From Marinobacterium iners DSM 11526 (GTDB taxonomy: Bacteria > Pseudomonadota > Gammaproteobacteria > Pseudomonadales > Balneatricaceae), in assembly GCF_900107855.1 (NCBI RefSeq), contig NZ_FNRJ01000008.1:1-64000 (forward strand): a stretch of DNA of 64,000 bases, written 5' to 3'. Made by a program: the position numbers and the translations under genes. The notes under the pieces were generated by a model. It was not told where the DNA came from and ran no database searches. It saw only the letters and a list, made by a program, of their open reading frames with translations. Numbering within the stretch: the first letter of the stretch is position 1; every line of letters begins with the position of its first letter. Of the stretch, positions 8,509-17,433 are shown in pieces.

Positions 8509-9711
8509 ATGAGCAGATTCGAGTTTTCCCAGATGCCCGACGCCAACGGCTACTTCGGTGAATACGGTGGCCAGCTGATTCCGCCCGAGCTGAAGCAGGT
8601 GATGGATGAGATTGACCATGCCTATGAAGAGATCCGCCACCAGCCCGAATTTCAGCAGGAACTGGCCGATCTGTTCACCGACTATGTCGGACGTCCAAGC
8701 CCCGTATTCTATGCCCGCCGCCTGAGCGAGAAACTGGGTGGAGCACGCATCTTCCTCAAGCGCGAAGACCTCAACCACACCGGTGCTCACAAGATCAATC
8801 ACTGCCTGGGGGAAGCCCTGCTGGCCAAATACATGGGCAAGACCAAGGTAATCGCCGAAACCGGTGCCGGCCAACACGGTGTTGCACTGGCAACCGCCTG
8901 TGCACTGGTAGGCATCCCCTGCGAAATTCACATGGGTCAGGTCGATATCGAAAAGGAACATCCCAACGTGGTCAAGATGAAAATTCTTGGCTGCACACTG
9001 ATTCCTGTGACGCGCGGCACTGCCACCTTGAAAGACGCTGTCGACAGCGCCTTTGAAGAGTACCTGAAAGACCCTGACAACTTCATTTATGCCATCGGTT
9101 CAGTGGTAGGCCCTCACCCCTTCCCGAAAATGGTGCGCGATTTCCAGAGCATCATCGGCAAGGAAGCGCGTGAACAGTTCCAGCAACGTGAAGGCCGTTT
9201 GCCCGATTATGTCACGGCGTGCGTCGGCGGTGGTTCCAACGCCATCGGCATGTTCACGGCATTCCTGGAAGACGAAAACGTCAACCTGGTCGGTGTAGAA
9301 CCCGCTGGCTTTGGCCTGGATACCGACAAGCACTCCGCCACCATGACTCTGGGCAAGCCCAGTGAAATCCATGGTATGCGCTGCTATGTGCTGGAGCAGG
9401 AAGATGGCACACCGATGCCGGTACACTCCATCGCCTCAGGCCTGGACTACCCAGGGGTCGGCCCGCAGCACAGCTACCTGAAAGACTTGGGTCGGGTGCA
9501 GTATGAAACCGCCACCGATGACGAATGCCTGGATGCTTTCATGACCCTGTCCCGTGTGGAGGGGATCATTCCTGCACTGGAAAGCTCACATGCCGTTGCC
9601 TGGGCGATGCGCAAGGCCCCAGAGCTAAGCCCGGAACAGTGCATTCTGGTTAACCTGTCAGGCCGTGGCGACAAAGACGCGGACTACGTAGCACAGAAAC
9701 TGGGGCTGTAA
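8509..9711 (+). CDS. trpB: tryptophan synthase beta subunit, without an adjacent trpA
   Basis: 400 residues. TrpB is a PLP enzyme joining indole and serine to make tryptophan. The PLP lysine is K95 in HTGAHKIN, the catalytic glutamate is E117 in ETGAGQHG, the phosphate loop is GGGSN at 240-244, and the C-terminus has ESSHA and SGRGDKD. The ribosome site GGAGAGAG precedes ATG 8509. TrpB normally sits directly before trpA; here the next gene is on the opposite strand eight bases after the stop. The segment [19 protein letters not shown] differs from the GTAAGPHPFP of enteric TrpB, so it may be a second or horizontally acquired TrpB. Confidence 0.93.
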   Translation: MSRFEFSQMPDANGYFGEYGGQLIPPELKQVMDEIDHAYEEIRHQPEFQQELADLFTDYVGRPSPVFYARRLSEKLGGARIFLKREDLNHTGAHKINHCLGEALLAKYMGKTKVIAETGAGQHGVALATACALVGIPCEIHMGQVDIEKEHPNVVKMKILGCTLIPVTRGTATLKDAVDSAFEEYLKDPDNFIYAIGSVVGPHPFPKMVRDFQSIIGKEAREQFQQREGRLPDYVTACVGGGSNAIGMFTAFLEDENVNLVGVEPAGFGLDTDKHSATMTLGKPSEIHGMRCYVLEQEDGTPMPVHSIASGLDYPGVGPQHSYLKDLGRVQYETATDDECLDAFMTLSRVEGIIPALESSHAVAWAMRKAPELSPEQCILVNLSGRGDKDADYVAQKLGL

Positions 9712-9718
9712 CGCCCCT

Positions 9719-10573
9719 TTAGAAGTAATACACCCGCTCTTCAAGCATGATCGACCGGTGCAGCGCCTGCTCTGACCGGTCGATCAGCTCATCCGCTGTC
9801 AGACCATCATCCGGGCTCACCGCCACGCCGATATTGATGCAAAGCCCCGGCAGATCCGCTTGCTGCATCTGTTCCAGCGCCGCCGCCAGCTTGTTGATCA
9901 CCCGCTCAATGGCTTCCGGGCAGTCGATCTGTTCCAGCACCACCAACCAGGCGCCTGAGTCCAGCCGCGCCAGCGTATCACCCTTGCGAATCTGCTCCTG
10001 CAGCACTTGCGACATCCGCCTAAGACTGTTGTTGTAGCACCCCTCCGCTTGCTCCGGCTGCTGCCCGCTGAGTTGCAGCGACAGAAACACAACATACTCC
10101 TGAGCTCGCTGGGCGCGCTGCAGGGAGTGCTCCAGGCGTGCCCGCACCTTCATGTCTGCTGCCGGCGGCAAGTTGTCCTCACTCAAAGGTGCCAGCGGAT
10201 GTTGCAGGCGGTACAACGGTGTCATGTCACGCCCAGTAATCAGAACCGAATCGATCGCCTCGTCATCGCCAACTCCGGGGGTCACCTCGAATCGAATCAG
10301 ACGTGGGCTGGAATCAGGCACCTCCAGCCAGCGCTCCAGATCCTTGCGCTCGTCCGTCACCATCAGTTCACGCAAGACAGGCAACGGGTAGGCCTTGCCC
10401 AGCAGCACTTCACGAGATTTGCCGGTGAGACGCGCAAACGCAAGATTACACCAGCTGCAGGTTCCATCCAGACTCAGGACCAGAATCAGCTCCGGCAACT
10501 GGTCCATAAGGGCATACAGGTGTTGCGGGTTTACAGCCTGTACTGTTTTTTGTTCTGTGCTGCTGGCACTCAT
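9719..10573 (-). CDS. PAS domain protein with degenerate GGDEF domain
   Basis: 284 residues, no signal peptide or membrane helix. A PAS fold (about residues 18-120, with LILVLSLDGTCSWCNLAFARLTG) precedes a GGDEF-like domain (about 145-284). At the active site the expected GGDEF reads LDSGAW (in LARLDSGAWLVVL), so diguanylate cyclase activity is very unlikely. The rest of the fold (CINIGVAVSPDDGLTADELI) is preserved. It may act as a sensory or GTP-binding scaffold. It is monocistronic and converges on trpB. Confidence 0.82.
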   Translation of the reverse strand: MSASSTEQKTVQAVNPQHLYALMDQLPELILVLSLDGTCSWCNLAFARLTGKSREVLLGKAYPLPVLRELMVTDERKDLERWLEVPDSSPRLIRFEVTPGVGDDEAIDSVLITGRDMTPLYRLQHPLAPLSEDNLPPAADMKVRARLEHSLQRAQRAQEYVVFLSLQLSGQQPEQAEGCYNNSLRRMSQVLQEQIRKGDTLARLDSGAWLVVLEQIDCPEAIERVINKLAAALEQMQQADLPGLCINIGVAVSPDDGLTADELIDRSEQALHRSIMLEERVYYF

Positions 10574-10732
10574 TGGGAGGCTTTCCTGATCTGGTTGTTA
10601 CAAAGTCTGTCGGGCCTGACACGATAACCAATCCTGCGCCATCTGACCAGATTGTCTCGACCTGTCAGGCCATCAGGTGCGACAATTTGTCACCTTCACG
10701 GCTTACCACTGCTCACCTAAACTGGAGCCCGA

Positions 10733-11221
10733 ATGAATACGCGCACCGATACTGCCATGGACTGGCTGAAGCCACTGCTGATGGCACTGTTGATGATCGG
10801 CCTGCTGGCCAGCTTCTGGCTGGGTGCACGCTTGATCCAAGAAAGCCTCAGCAGTGGGACGCATGCCCAAACAGTGGACTGTGACCTGCAACAGGGGCCG
10901 TGCCAGTTTGAACTGGACGGGGTATTGATGCAGCTTGAAGCAACACCGAGACCTCTGCGGTCATTACTGCCGTTCGAGCTGTTTCTGAAGGTACAGGGTG
11001 AACGGGATATTACCCAAGTTAATGCAGAGCTGCAGGGGGTAGATATGTATATGGGACAGAACCGTTTCAACCTCAAAGCTGAACCCGGTAAAAGCAACCT
11101 ATGGCGCGGACGCAGCGAGCTCGCCATCTGTACCACCGGCGAGATGCGCTGGTACCTTCTGCTGATGCTTGAAACGGCCACCGGGCAGAAACAGGCCCGG
11201 TTCGAGTTCAATGCCCGATGA
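10733..11221 (+). CDS. membrane-anchored protein of a copper-delivery operon
   Basis: 162 residues, family not recognised. One N-terminal membrane helix (about residues 11-33) is followed by a periplasmic beta-rich domain with two cysteines close together (VDCDLQQGPCQFEL) and a third in LAICTTGEM. GGAG lies seven bases before the ATG. Its stop overlaps the start of the SCO gene (ATGA), and a PCuAC chaperone follows, so a role in copper handling or cytochrome oxidase assembly is inferred. It is similar in layout to FixH/CtaG-type accessory proteins, but I cannot establish homology. Confidence 0.75.
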   Translation: MNTRTDTAMDWLKPLLMALLMIGLLASFWLGARLIQESLSSGTHAQTVDCDLQQGPCQFELDGVLMQLEATPRPLRSLLPFELFLKVQGERDITQVNAELQGVDMYMGQNRFNLKAEPGKSNLWRGRSELAICTTGEMRWYLLLMLETATGQKQARFEFNAR

Positions 11222-11835
11222 ATACACAGCTGAAAACACTCAAGATATTGCTGTTACTGACCGCCTTTCTACTGGCGGGGCTTACGCTCGCGTTCGTATT
11301 GCGACCACAGCCAGTCGAGACACGCATTGCACAGGGCGATACCCGCCTTGGCGGCGATTTCACCCTGACTTCTGCCACGGGGCCGGTATCCCTGTCCGAC
11401 TTCAGGGGGCAGGTTGCCGTTGTATATATCGGCTACGCCTCCTGCCCGGATGTATGCCCCACTGCGCTGGCCGTGCTGACCCAGGCACTTCGCAACCTGG
11501 ATGACACTCAGCGCGAACAGGTACAGGGCATTTTCATCAGTGTTGACCCGGAGCGAGACACCCCCGAAAAGCTGGCACAATACACCGCTTTCTTCTCACC
11601 ACGCTTGATCGGTGTTACCGGCAACAAGAGTGAAATCGACAGGGTGGTGAAACAATATGGCGCTTTCTATCGACGCGTAGAGATGCGTGATTCTGCGTTG
11701 GGATATGCAGTGGATCACTCATCAAGGCTTTACCTGATCAATCGCGAAGGACAGCTGGTGGACACACTGCTGCACAACAGCACCCCGGATGAACTAACGC
11801 TGCACCTTAAACAACTTCTCGCCGAACAAGGATAA
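11218..11835 (+). CDS. SCO1/SenC family copper chaperone
   Basis: 205 residues. An N-terminal membrane anchor (about residues 8-28) is followed by a thioredoxin-like domain. The copper ligands are CPDVC (C76, C80) and H167 in YAVDHSSR. SCO proteins deliver copper or reduce cysteines at the CuA site of cytochrome c oxidase. The start overlaps the preceding stop by four bases, and a PCuAC chaperone starts four bases after the stop. Together the three form a copper-delivery operon, although no CuA oxidase genes lie within the window. Confidence 0.93.
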   Translation: MNTQLKTLKILLLLTAFLLAGLTLAFVLRPQPVETRIAQGDTRLGGDFTLTSATGPVSLSDFRGQVAVVYIGYASCPDVCPTALAVLTQALRNLDDTQREQVQGIFISVDPERDTPEKLAQYTAFFSPRLIGVTGNKSEIDRVVKQYGAFYRRVEMRDSALGYAVDHSSRLYLINREGQLVDTLLHNSTPDELTLHLKQLLAEQG

Positions 11836-11839
11836 CATC

Positions 11840-12304
11840 ATGACTCGATTGTCGACTCTGCTGACCGCCCTTTGCCTGAGCAGCTCCATGGCCTTTGCCG
11901 CCGATATCAGCGTTGAACAACCTGTTGCCCGCGCCACACCACCGGGCCAGCCTAACAGCGCCGCATTCATGCAACTGGTCAACAAGGGCGAGACAACCGC
12001 GCTGGTCGCAGCCAAGTCATCCGTGGCAGACGTGGTTGAACTGCACACGCACACCAATGACGAAGGTGTAATGCGCATGCGCAAAATCGAGAAGATTGAA
12101 CTGCCCGCCGGAGAAACTACTGTACTGCAACCCGGTGGACTGCATGTAATGCTGATCGGCTTGAAGCAACCGCTGCAGGCCGGCAGTCAGATCGACCTCA
12201 GCCTTGAATATGCAGATGGCAGCCAACAGCAGGTTGAAGTTCCTGTACAAATGGCGATGCCGGCCGGCATGCAGATGCAACAGCAAAAACACGGTAGCCA
12301 CTGA
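11840..12304 (+). CDS. PCu(A)C periplasmic copper chaperone
   Basis: 154 residues with a signal peptide of about 20 residues (cleavage near AFA-AD). The copper site has the family spacing of His and Met residues: H69 and H71 in ELHTH, M78 and M80, then H102 and M104 in LHVML. The C-terminal tail is rich in Met, Gln and His (ending QQQKHGSH), which is probably an additional copper-binding tail. It loads Cu(I) onto SCO or CuA. GGAT precedes the ATG. Confidence 0.92.
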   Translation: MTRLSTLLTALCLSSSMAFAADISVEQPVARATPPGQPNSAAFMQLVNKGETTALVAAKSSVADVVELHTHTNDEGVMRMRKIEKIELPAGETTVLQPGGLHVMLIGLKQPLQAGSQIDLSLEYADGSQQQVEVPVQMAMPAGMQMQQQKHGSH

Positions 12305-12337
12305 GCCCGGAATGGACCGGAGCCGGCAGGCTTCGGT

Positions 12338-12868
12338 TCAGCACATCTTGCAGCCGCGCAAGCGTGCATCGAAATGGCTGTAAATTGCCAGGCAGGCTTC
12401 CTTCTCGCTTGCCACACCCAAAAATTGACTGTTGTAACCTTCCACATAGTGCATGCTGCGCAGTTCGGGATCCAGCTTGTCCGTCTCAACCCGATACGAC
12501 TTGAAGCCTACCCGGTAAACACCGGCATAATCCGCATAAGTCAGCTTCCCGCCGTCCACCGTTACGGGCGGGCCTGACCGAGCCAGCTCCAGTGCAGGCA
12601 CTTTCAGCGGATTGTCAGTGTGCAGAGCCAGAAAAAAGTCTGCCTGCCCAGCGGTATCAAATACACCCAGCACCCAGCTGGCGTCTTCATTCCAGGCATA
12701 AAGATACCAGAACACCTCAGCCCCACGACTCAGCGCCAGGCGCTGGTAGTAAAACTGGTCAGAGCGGGCACACTCAAGCGTCAGCAACCGCTCCTGATTT
12801 GGCAGTTCACATGACGCATCCGGCAGGCAACTGGCCCAGTCGGTTGCCTGAATCATCAGGTTACGCAT
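12338..12868 (-). CDS. hypothetical protein coupled to EpmC
   Basis: 176 residues, not recognised. It is soluble with no signal peptide. Aromatic-rich beta segments (FWYLYAWNEDASWVLGVF) are followed by a C-terminal region containing five cysteines, ending RLRGCKMC. The ATG at 12868 is preferred because it overlaps the epmC stop by eight bases (ATGCGTAA), typical of translational coupling; an upstream start would sit deep in epmC. It is the last gene of a lipoprotein-epmC-hypothetical unit. Confidence 0.7.
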   Translation of the reverse strand: MRNLMIQATDWASCLPDASCELPNQERLLTLECARSDQFYYQRLALSRGAEVFWYLYAWNEDASWVLGVFDTAGQADFFLALHTDNPLKVPALELARSGPPVTVDGGKLTYADYAGVYRVGFKSYRVETDKLDPELRSMHYVEGYNSQFLGVASEKEACLAIYSHFDARLRGCKMC

Positions 12869-13412
12869 ATTCACACTCGTCATGTTCGAGGCAGAACTGT
12901 TCCGGCTGAAGGGGTTCAGTGCCATATTCCTGCTGCAGTCCCTCCACCAGCGTTCTGACCCGCGGCGGCAACCCCCGCTGCAGTATCATCTGCACCTCAG
13001 CCAGTACCGACTGCCTGAAGCCATCGCTGGCACCGATACCGGCACTGAGATTATCGGCACTGAAGTGAAACTTGCGTCCGGCGGACATATTGAAGATCCA
13101 CTCGTAGGCCTGTGGACGCACTTCAACACGCTCGAACTCGGCCTGTTCATCCGCAGTGCGTCCATCCGGCTTGTACCAGTAACCAAAATCTTCCAGCAGA
13201 CGACGCTCGGGACCCGCCACGCACCAGTGTGCAATTTCGTGCAGCGCACTGGCATAAAAGCCATGCGCAAAGATGATGCGATGATGCGGATGAACCTGAT
13301 CGGCCGGCAGATAGATCGGCTCATCGTCACCCGCTACCAGTTCAGTATTGTAGCTGAGAAGAAAAAGGCGGTTGAACAGCCGAATCAGCGGCTGGTAATC
13401 CGGTTCAGTCAC
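12861..13412 (-). CDS. epmC: EpmC, elongation factor P hydroxylase
   Basis: 183 residues, matching E. coli YfcM/EpmC (182). EpmC hydroxylates the beta-lysylated lysine of EF-P, the final step of that modification. Strong family segments are GDDEPIYLPAD near residue 27, RIIFAHGFYASALHEIAHWC with the metal-binding HEIAH near residue 60, DFGYWYKPDGR near 82, and VEVRPQAYEW near 105. The GTG at 13412 overlaps the stop of the upstream lipoprotein gene; an upstream in-frame start would add about 59 non-homologous residues. EpmA and EpmB are not in the window. Confidence 0.92.
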   Translation of the reverse strand: MTEPDYQPLIRLFNRLFLLSYNTELVAGDDEPIYLPADQVHPHHRIIFAHGFYASALHEIAHWCVAGPERRLLEDFGYWYKPDGRTADEQAEFERVEVRPQAYEWIFNMSAGRKFHFSADNLSAGIGASDGFRQSVLAEVQMILQRGLPPRVRTLVEGLQQEYGTEPLQPEQFCLEHDECEYA

Positions 13413-14160
13413 TGATGTACTCCTGCCAGCGGGTATCGTTGAGCCACCAGGTACTGCCGGTGTTACGATCAATCCTGACCGCCACATACCCTTTGCGATC
13501 CTGGTCCGCTCGGTGCAGCAGCACTTTATAGTCCCCTTGCGATGGCGCTTGCTGCTCCTGCAGCGGACGCCATTCACCTCTGTCCGCAAGCCAGGTCGAA
13601 CCGTTCAGTCGGTGGTAACGCAGCAGAATCCAGTCGCCGTTGCGTGTATAGGTCGTGCCGAGTGCATATTCACCATCCGAGGAACCGGTATTGTCGAGCG
13701 AATTCAACACCTGCATCAGCTGCCCGATCGCCATATCCAGCTGTTCACTACCATTGGCAGCTGTTCCCGAGGCTTCAGATTCAACATCCACTTCACTTGT
13801 AGCTGCAGTACTGCTGCTGATCAGCTGCAAGCGATTGAGCACCATCTGGTTTTGCTCCTGCAGCCGCTGATTATCGGAGCGCAGTTGCAGCATCTGCTCC
13901 TGAATGAGCGTAAGGCGACCACTGAGTTGATCAAACTGGGACTGGCTCGAAATCGTTGGTGCAGCAGGTGGCTGCTGTTCGGGACGTGAGCGATCTTCGC
14001 TGGCAGATTGACCGCCAGAGGCTTCTGCCCTTGCACCATCACGCACCTGCTGAGTTTGTGGGGCTTCGTCAGAGGCGCTTTCCGGCCGCGTCTGATTGGT
14101 GGCATTACACCCCAAAAGCAGGGCACTCAACAGCAAGGGAGTTAATTTGATGATGCGCAC
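13405..14160 (-). CDS. predicted lipoprotein with coiled coil
   Basis: 251 residues. A lipobox (LLLGC, Cys18) follows a hydrophobic signal, so it is probably an outer- or inner-membrane lipoprotein. Residues about 20-70 are a low-complexity Ser/Glu/Gln-rich linker. Residues about 78-112 form a heptad-like coiled coil (LIQEQMLQLRSDNQRLQEQ). The C-terminal domain has two Trp-rich repeats ending in similar patterns (GSTWLADRGEWRPL and GSTWWLNDTRWQEY). Family not recognised. Its stop overlaps the epmC start. Confidence 0.75.
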   Translation of the reverse strand: MRIIKLTPLLLSALLLGCNATNQTRPESASDEAPQTQQVRDGARAEASGGQSASEDRSRPEQQPPAAPTISSQSQFDQLSGRLTLIQEQMLQLRSDNQRLQEQNQMVLNRLQLISSSTAATSEVDVESEASGTAANGSEQLDMAIGQLMQVLNSLDNTGSSDGEYALGTTYTRNGDWILLRYHRLNGSTWLADRGEWRPLQEQQAPSQGDYKVLLHRADQDRKGYVAVRIDRNTGSTWWLNDTRWQEYISD

Positions 14161-14204
14161 ATTAGCCTCGGGTCACCGTAAAATGTGTAGTTATCTTATC
14201 CGAT

Positions 14205-15554
14205 CTAGCCGCCGGCATCAGCATTGCCTGAATCCGTTTCATGGCCCAATTGCAAACGCTGCAGCTTGCGATACAGGGTACGCTCACTGACTCCCAGGCG
14301 CCGTGCCAGTTCCCGACGTTCACCGCTGAAGCGGGCACTGACTTGCTCCAGATAGCGGTTTTCAAGTTGATCCAGTGGCATCAGCGGCAACGCATCCAGA
14401 TCCTGCTGCGGCAGCGGTTGTATCTCCAGGCATTCCTGTGGCAAGTGCTCCGGCTGAATAACACCATCATCGGCCAGCAGAATCCCGCGCTCCAGAATGT
14501 TACGCAGCTCACGGATATTCCCCGGAAAGGCATAGTGCTGCAGCAGGTCGAGCGTTTGCGCAGCCAGCGTCACCCCCACTCCGCCCGGCAGACGTTGCAG
14601 CAGCGACGCCGTCAGCAATGGCAGATCTTCTATACGCTCATGCAACGCCGGCAAGGGTACCGGAAACGCTGAAATCCGATAGTAAAGATCCTGACGGAAC
14701 AGCCCTTCTCTCACCTGCTGACGCAAATCACGGTGAGTCGCACAGACCAGCCGGAAATCGGCATGTTGTGGCTCAACACTGCCCACGGGCCGAAAGCTGC
14801 CGGTTTCGATCAAACGCAACAGCTTGACTTGCAGACTGAGCGGAATTTCGCCAATCTCATCCAGAAACAACGTGCCACCTCGGGCCGCTTCCACCAGCCC
14901 CTTCTTGCGACTGACTGCACCGGTAAACGCCCCCCGCTCATGACCGAACAACTCACTTTCAAACAACCCTTCACTCAGGCCGGAGCACTCCACTGTTACG
15001 AATGGCGCACGCGCACGCGGGCTGCTCTCATGCAAGGCACGCGCAACCAACTCCTTTCCGGTACCGGACTCGCCCAGCAACAGCACAGTGATTTCACTGG
15101 GCGCCGCGCGATGGATCAATGACAACATGCGAGTAAAGGCAGGCGCACGCCCAACCAGCCCTTCCTGATCACTGACCTGCGCCCGCGCTTCGCGTACCTG
15201 GTGCATCACTTCCAGAAACCCGGTCAGACGCCCGCGCGCATCGGTCAGCGGCATCATTTCCACATCCACATGCTCGTCACCATAGGGCGTGTTGTGCAGA
15301 TGCAATACACGTTGACGCTGACCACTCTGACGGCATTCCTTCAACGGGCAGGACTCCCCCGCCTGGTCACAGGGCACCGAATAACCGTGTGACACCTCAT
15401 AGCAGGTGCGGCCAATCACCTCCCGTTCACCCGCATAAAGGGCACGGTAAGACTGATTGGTTGCCATGACTCTGTATTCAGTCGACAGCAATGCTGCCGG
15501 TTCGGGTATTGCTTCCAGCATTGTCGCAGGATCAAACGGCCCGGTTTGTTGCAT
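14205..15554 (-). CDS. sigma-54-dependent activator with Cys-rich PAS domain, divergent from cydABX
   Basis: 449 residues. The N-terminal PAS domain (about residues 10-120) carries four cysteines, C51, C62, C69 and C74. Next come the AAA+ domain with Walker A GESGTGKE (161-168) and the sigma-54-contacting GAFTGA (208-213), then a C-terminal Fis-type helix-turn-helix (about residues 405-440, [20 protein letters not shown]). It is a bacterial enhancer-binding protein that remodels closed sigma-54 complexes. It is divergent from cydABX, which has a sigma-54 promoter match, so it is most likely the cyd regulator. The cysteines suggest sensing of redox, metal or heme, by inference only. Confidence 0.92.
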   Translation of the reverse strand: MQQTGPFDPATMLEAIPEPAALLSTEYRVMATNQSYRALYAGEREVIGRTCYEVSHGYSVPCDQAGESCPLKECRQSGQRQRVLHLHNTPYGDEHVDVEMMPLTDARGRLTGFLEVMHQVREARAQVSDQEGLVGRAPAFTRMLSLIHRAAPSEITVLLLGESGTGKELVARALHESSPRARAPFVTVECSGLSEGLFESELFGHERGAFTGAVSRKKGLVEAARGGTLFLDEIGEIPLSLQVKLLRLIETGSFRPVGSVEPQHADFRLVCATHRDLRQQVREGLFRQDLYYRISAFPVPLPALHERIEDLPLLTASLLQRLPGGVGVTLAAQTLDLLQHYAFPGNIRELRNILERGILLADDGVIQPEHLPQECLEIQPLPQQDLDALPLMPLDQLENRYLEQVSARFSGERRELARRLGVSERTLYRKLQRLQLGHETDSGNADAGG

Positions 15555-15593
15555 CGGCTACCTCCACATTTCACCTAAAGCCCTACCGCCACA

Positions 15594-15649
15594 AATGTCA
15601 GCCACGCCACCAACGACTGACATTATTGACGCTCCGCGACACTTTGTCA
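15594..15649. promoter_or_regulatory. candidate enhancer sites for the sigma-54 activator
   Basis: An inverted repeat AATGTCAG (15594-15601) and CTGACATT (15617-15624) has a 15-base spacer. It is followed by a second small palindrome, GACA-CTT-TGTC (15638-15648). The recurring TGTCA core lies 110-180 bases upstream of the -24/-12 element of cydABX, the usual place for an enhancer-binding protein. Confidence 0.55.
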
Positions 15650-15759
15650 CTTCCACCAACGCCAAGATCAGCGTAAAACTCCAGTCACTATTGTAATCTA
15701 TACTTGATGAATACTGATTTATGCAAAAATGTTACCCTTTACAAACAAATTGAAATATA

Positions 15760-15775
15760 TGGCACAGGTCCTGCA
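15760..15775 (+). promoter_or_regulatory. sigma-54 (-24/-12) promoter of cydABX
   Basis: TGGCACAGGTCCTGCA matches the sigma-54 consensus TGGCACG-N4-TTGCA. The invariant GG (15761-15762) and GC (15773-15774) are separated by exactly ten bases. It lies 57 bases upstream of the cydA start, and a sigma-54 activator gene is divergently placed. Confidence 0.75.
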
Positions 15776-15831
15776 TTATTGCAGGCACACGCATTACGCA
15801 CTCGGTTTTAACCTGCAACAGGAGACTGGTA

Positions 15832-17412
15832 ATGATCACTGAGGAAATCGTTGATCTTTCCCGGCTACAGTTCGCTATAACGGCGCTGTATCACTACCTT
15901 TTCGTCCCGCTGACGCTGGGACTGTCATTCATGCTTGCCATCATGGAGTCGGTTTACGTCATGACCGGCAAGCAGATCTACAAGGACATGACCAAATTCT
16001 GGGGCAAGTTGTTTGGCATCAACTTTGCTCTTGGGGTCACTACCGGTCTGACCATGGAATTCGAGTTCGGTACCAACTGGGCTTACTACTCGCATTACGT
16101 AGGCGATGTGTTTGGCGCTCCGCTGGCGATCGAAGGCTTGATGGCATTTTTCCTTGAATCAACCTTTGTCGGCCTGTTCTTCTTCGGCTGGGAACGACTG
16201 TCCAAGGTCAAGCACCTGATGGTGACCTGGCTGGTCGCATTGGGCTCAAACCTGTCTGCACTCTGGATTTTGGTGGCCAACGGCTGGATGCAGAACCCGG
16301 TCGGTTCCGAGTTCAACTACGAAACCATGCGCATGGAGATGACCAGCTTCGCCGAAGTGTTCCTCAACCCGGTGGCGCAGGTGAAATTCGTCCATACCGT
16401 TTCAGCAGGGTATGTCACCGCAGCCATGTTCGTGTTGGGCATCAGTGCCTATTACCTGCTTAAGGGGCGCGACCTTGCTTTTGCACGCCGCTCATTTGCG
16501 ATCGCATCCGCTTTCGGTCTGGCCTCTATTCTGTCGGTGATCCTGCTGGGCGACGAGTCCGGTTATGAGCTGGGTGACGTGCAGAAAACCAAGCTGGCCG
16601 CAATCGAAGCTGAATGGCATACCGAAGCGGCACCGGCAGCCTTTACCCTGTTCGGCATGCCGAATGATGAGACCATGAACACCGACTACGCCGTCAAAAT
16701 CCCTTATGTGATGGGTATCATCGCGACTCGGTCGTTGGATGAAGAGGTCACTGGCATCCGTGACTTGATTGTTGAGCATGAAGCCCGTATCCGCCGCGGC
16801 ATCTACGCTTACGAGGTACTGCAGAAACTGCGCAATGGTGAAGTGACCGAAGAGCTTGAGGCCGAATTTGATCGCGTCAAAGTCGATCTGGGTTACGGTT
16901 TGCTGCTCAAGCGGTATACCGAAAACGTGGTCGATGCCACTGAAGAACAGATTCAGGCAGCCGCCCGGGATACAATCCCAAGTGTTGCACCGATGTTCTG
17001 GGCCTTCCGCATCATGGTCGCCAGTGGCTTCTGGATGTTGCTGGTATTTGCACTCGCGTTCTATTTCACTGCCAAGCGCACAGCCTTTACCAAACGCTGG
17101 TTGCTCAAAGCGGCATTGTTCTCCATTCCAGCACCCTGGATCGCCAACGAGATGGGCTGGTTTGTTGCCGAGTATGGCCGTCAGCCATGGGCGATCGGTG
17201 AGATTCTTCCCACCTTCGTTGCACCATCGGTACTGACCAAAGCTGACCTGCTGGGCAGTCTGGCCGCCTTTATCGTGCTGTACACCCTGCTGGCGATTGT
17301 TGAGATCTACCTGATGGTGAGATTCTCGCGCATCGGCCCCAGCAGCCTGCAAACCGGCCGCTACCACCACGAGCAGGATGAGCAATCCGCTTCCGAGCCG
17401 GCCAAGGCCTGA
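15832..17412 (+). CDS. cydA: CydA, cytochrome bd ubiquinol oxidase subunit I
   Basis: 526 residues, the length of the long-Q-loop form. It is an inner-membrane quinol oxidase subunit binding hemes b558, b595 and d, reducing O2 with high affinity. Family features are [20 protein letters not shown] with the heme-ligand histidine near residue 19, MEFEFGTNW, the [12 protein letters not shown] proton-channel glutamates near 100, [11 protein letters not shown] with the second His near 185, and the heme-ligand Met in [10 protein letters not shown] near 390. [11 protein letters not shown] also marks subunit I. The ribosome site AGGAGA precedes the ATG. cydB and cydX follow. Confidence 0.97.
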   Translation: MITEEIVDLSRLQFAITALYHYLFVPLTLGLSFMLAIMESVYVMTGKQIYKDMTKFWGKLFGINFALGVTTGLTMEFEFGTNWAYYSHYVGDVFGAPLAIEGLMAFFLESTFVGLFFFGWERLSKVKHLMVTWLVALGSNLSALWILVANGWMQNPVGSEFNYETMRMEMTSFAEVFLNPVAQVKFVHTVSAGYVTAAMFVLGISAYYLLKGRDLAFARRSFAIASAFGLASILSVILLGDESGYELGDVQKTKLAAIEAEWHTEAAPAAFTLFGMPNDETMNTDYAVKIPYVMGIIATRSLDEEVTGIRDLIVEHEARIRRGIYAYEVLQKLRNGEVTEELEAEFDRVKVDLGYGLLLKRYTENVVDATEEQIQAAARDTIPSVAPMFWAFRIMVASGFWMLLVFALAFYFTAKRTAFTKRWLLKAALFSIPAPWIANEMGWFVAEYGRQPWAIGEILPTFVAPSVLTKADLLGSLAAFIVLYTLLAIVEIYLMVRFSRIGPSSLQTGRYHHEQDEQSASEPAKA

Positions 17413-17433
17413 TCAGGCAAGAGGAGAGATACG

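Noticed and set aside
13412-13589. N-terminal extension of EpmC
   Set aside because: It overlaps the lipoprotein gene in another frame, contains non-homologous residues, and a coupled GTG start fits the family length.
15700-15720. FNR-like box TTGAT-GAAT-ACTGA upstream of cydA
   Set aside because: Right half does not match ATCAA; a sigma-54 element explains the promoter better.
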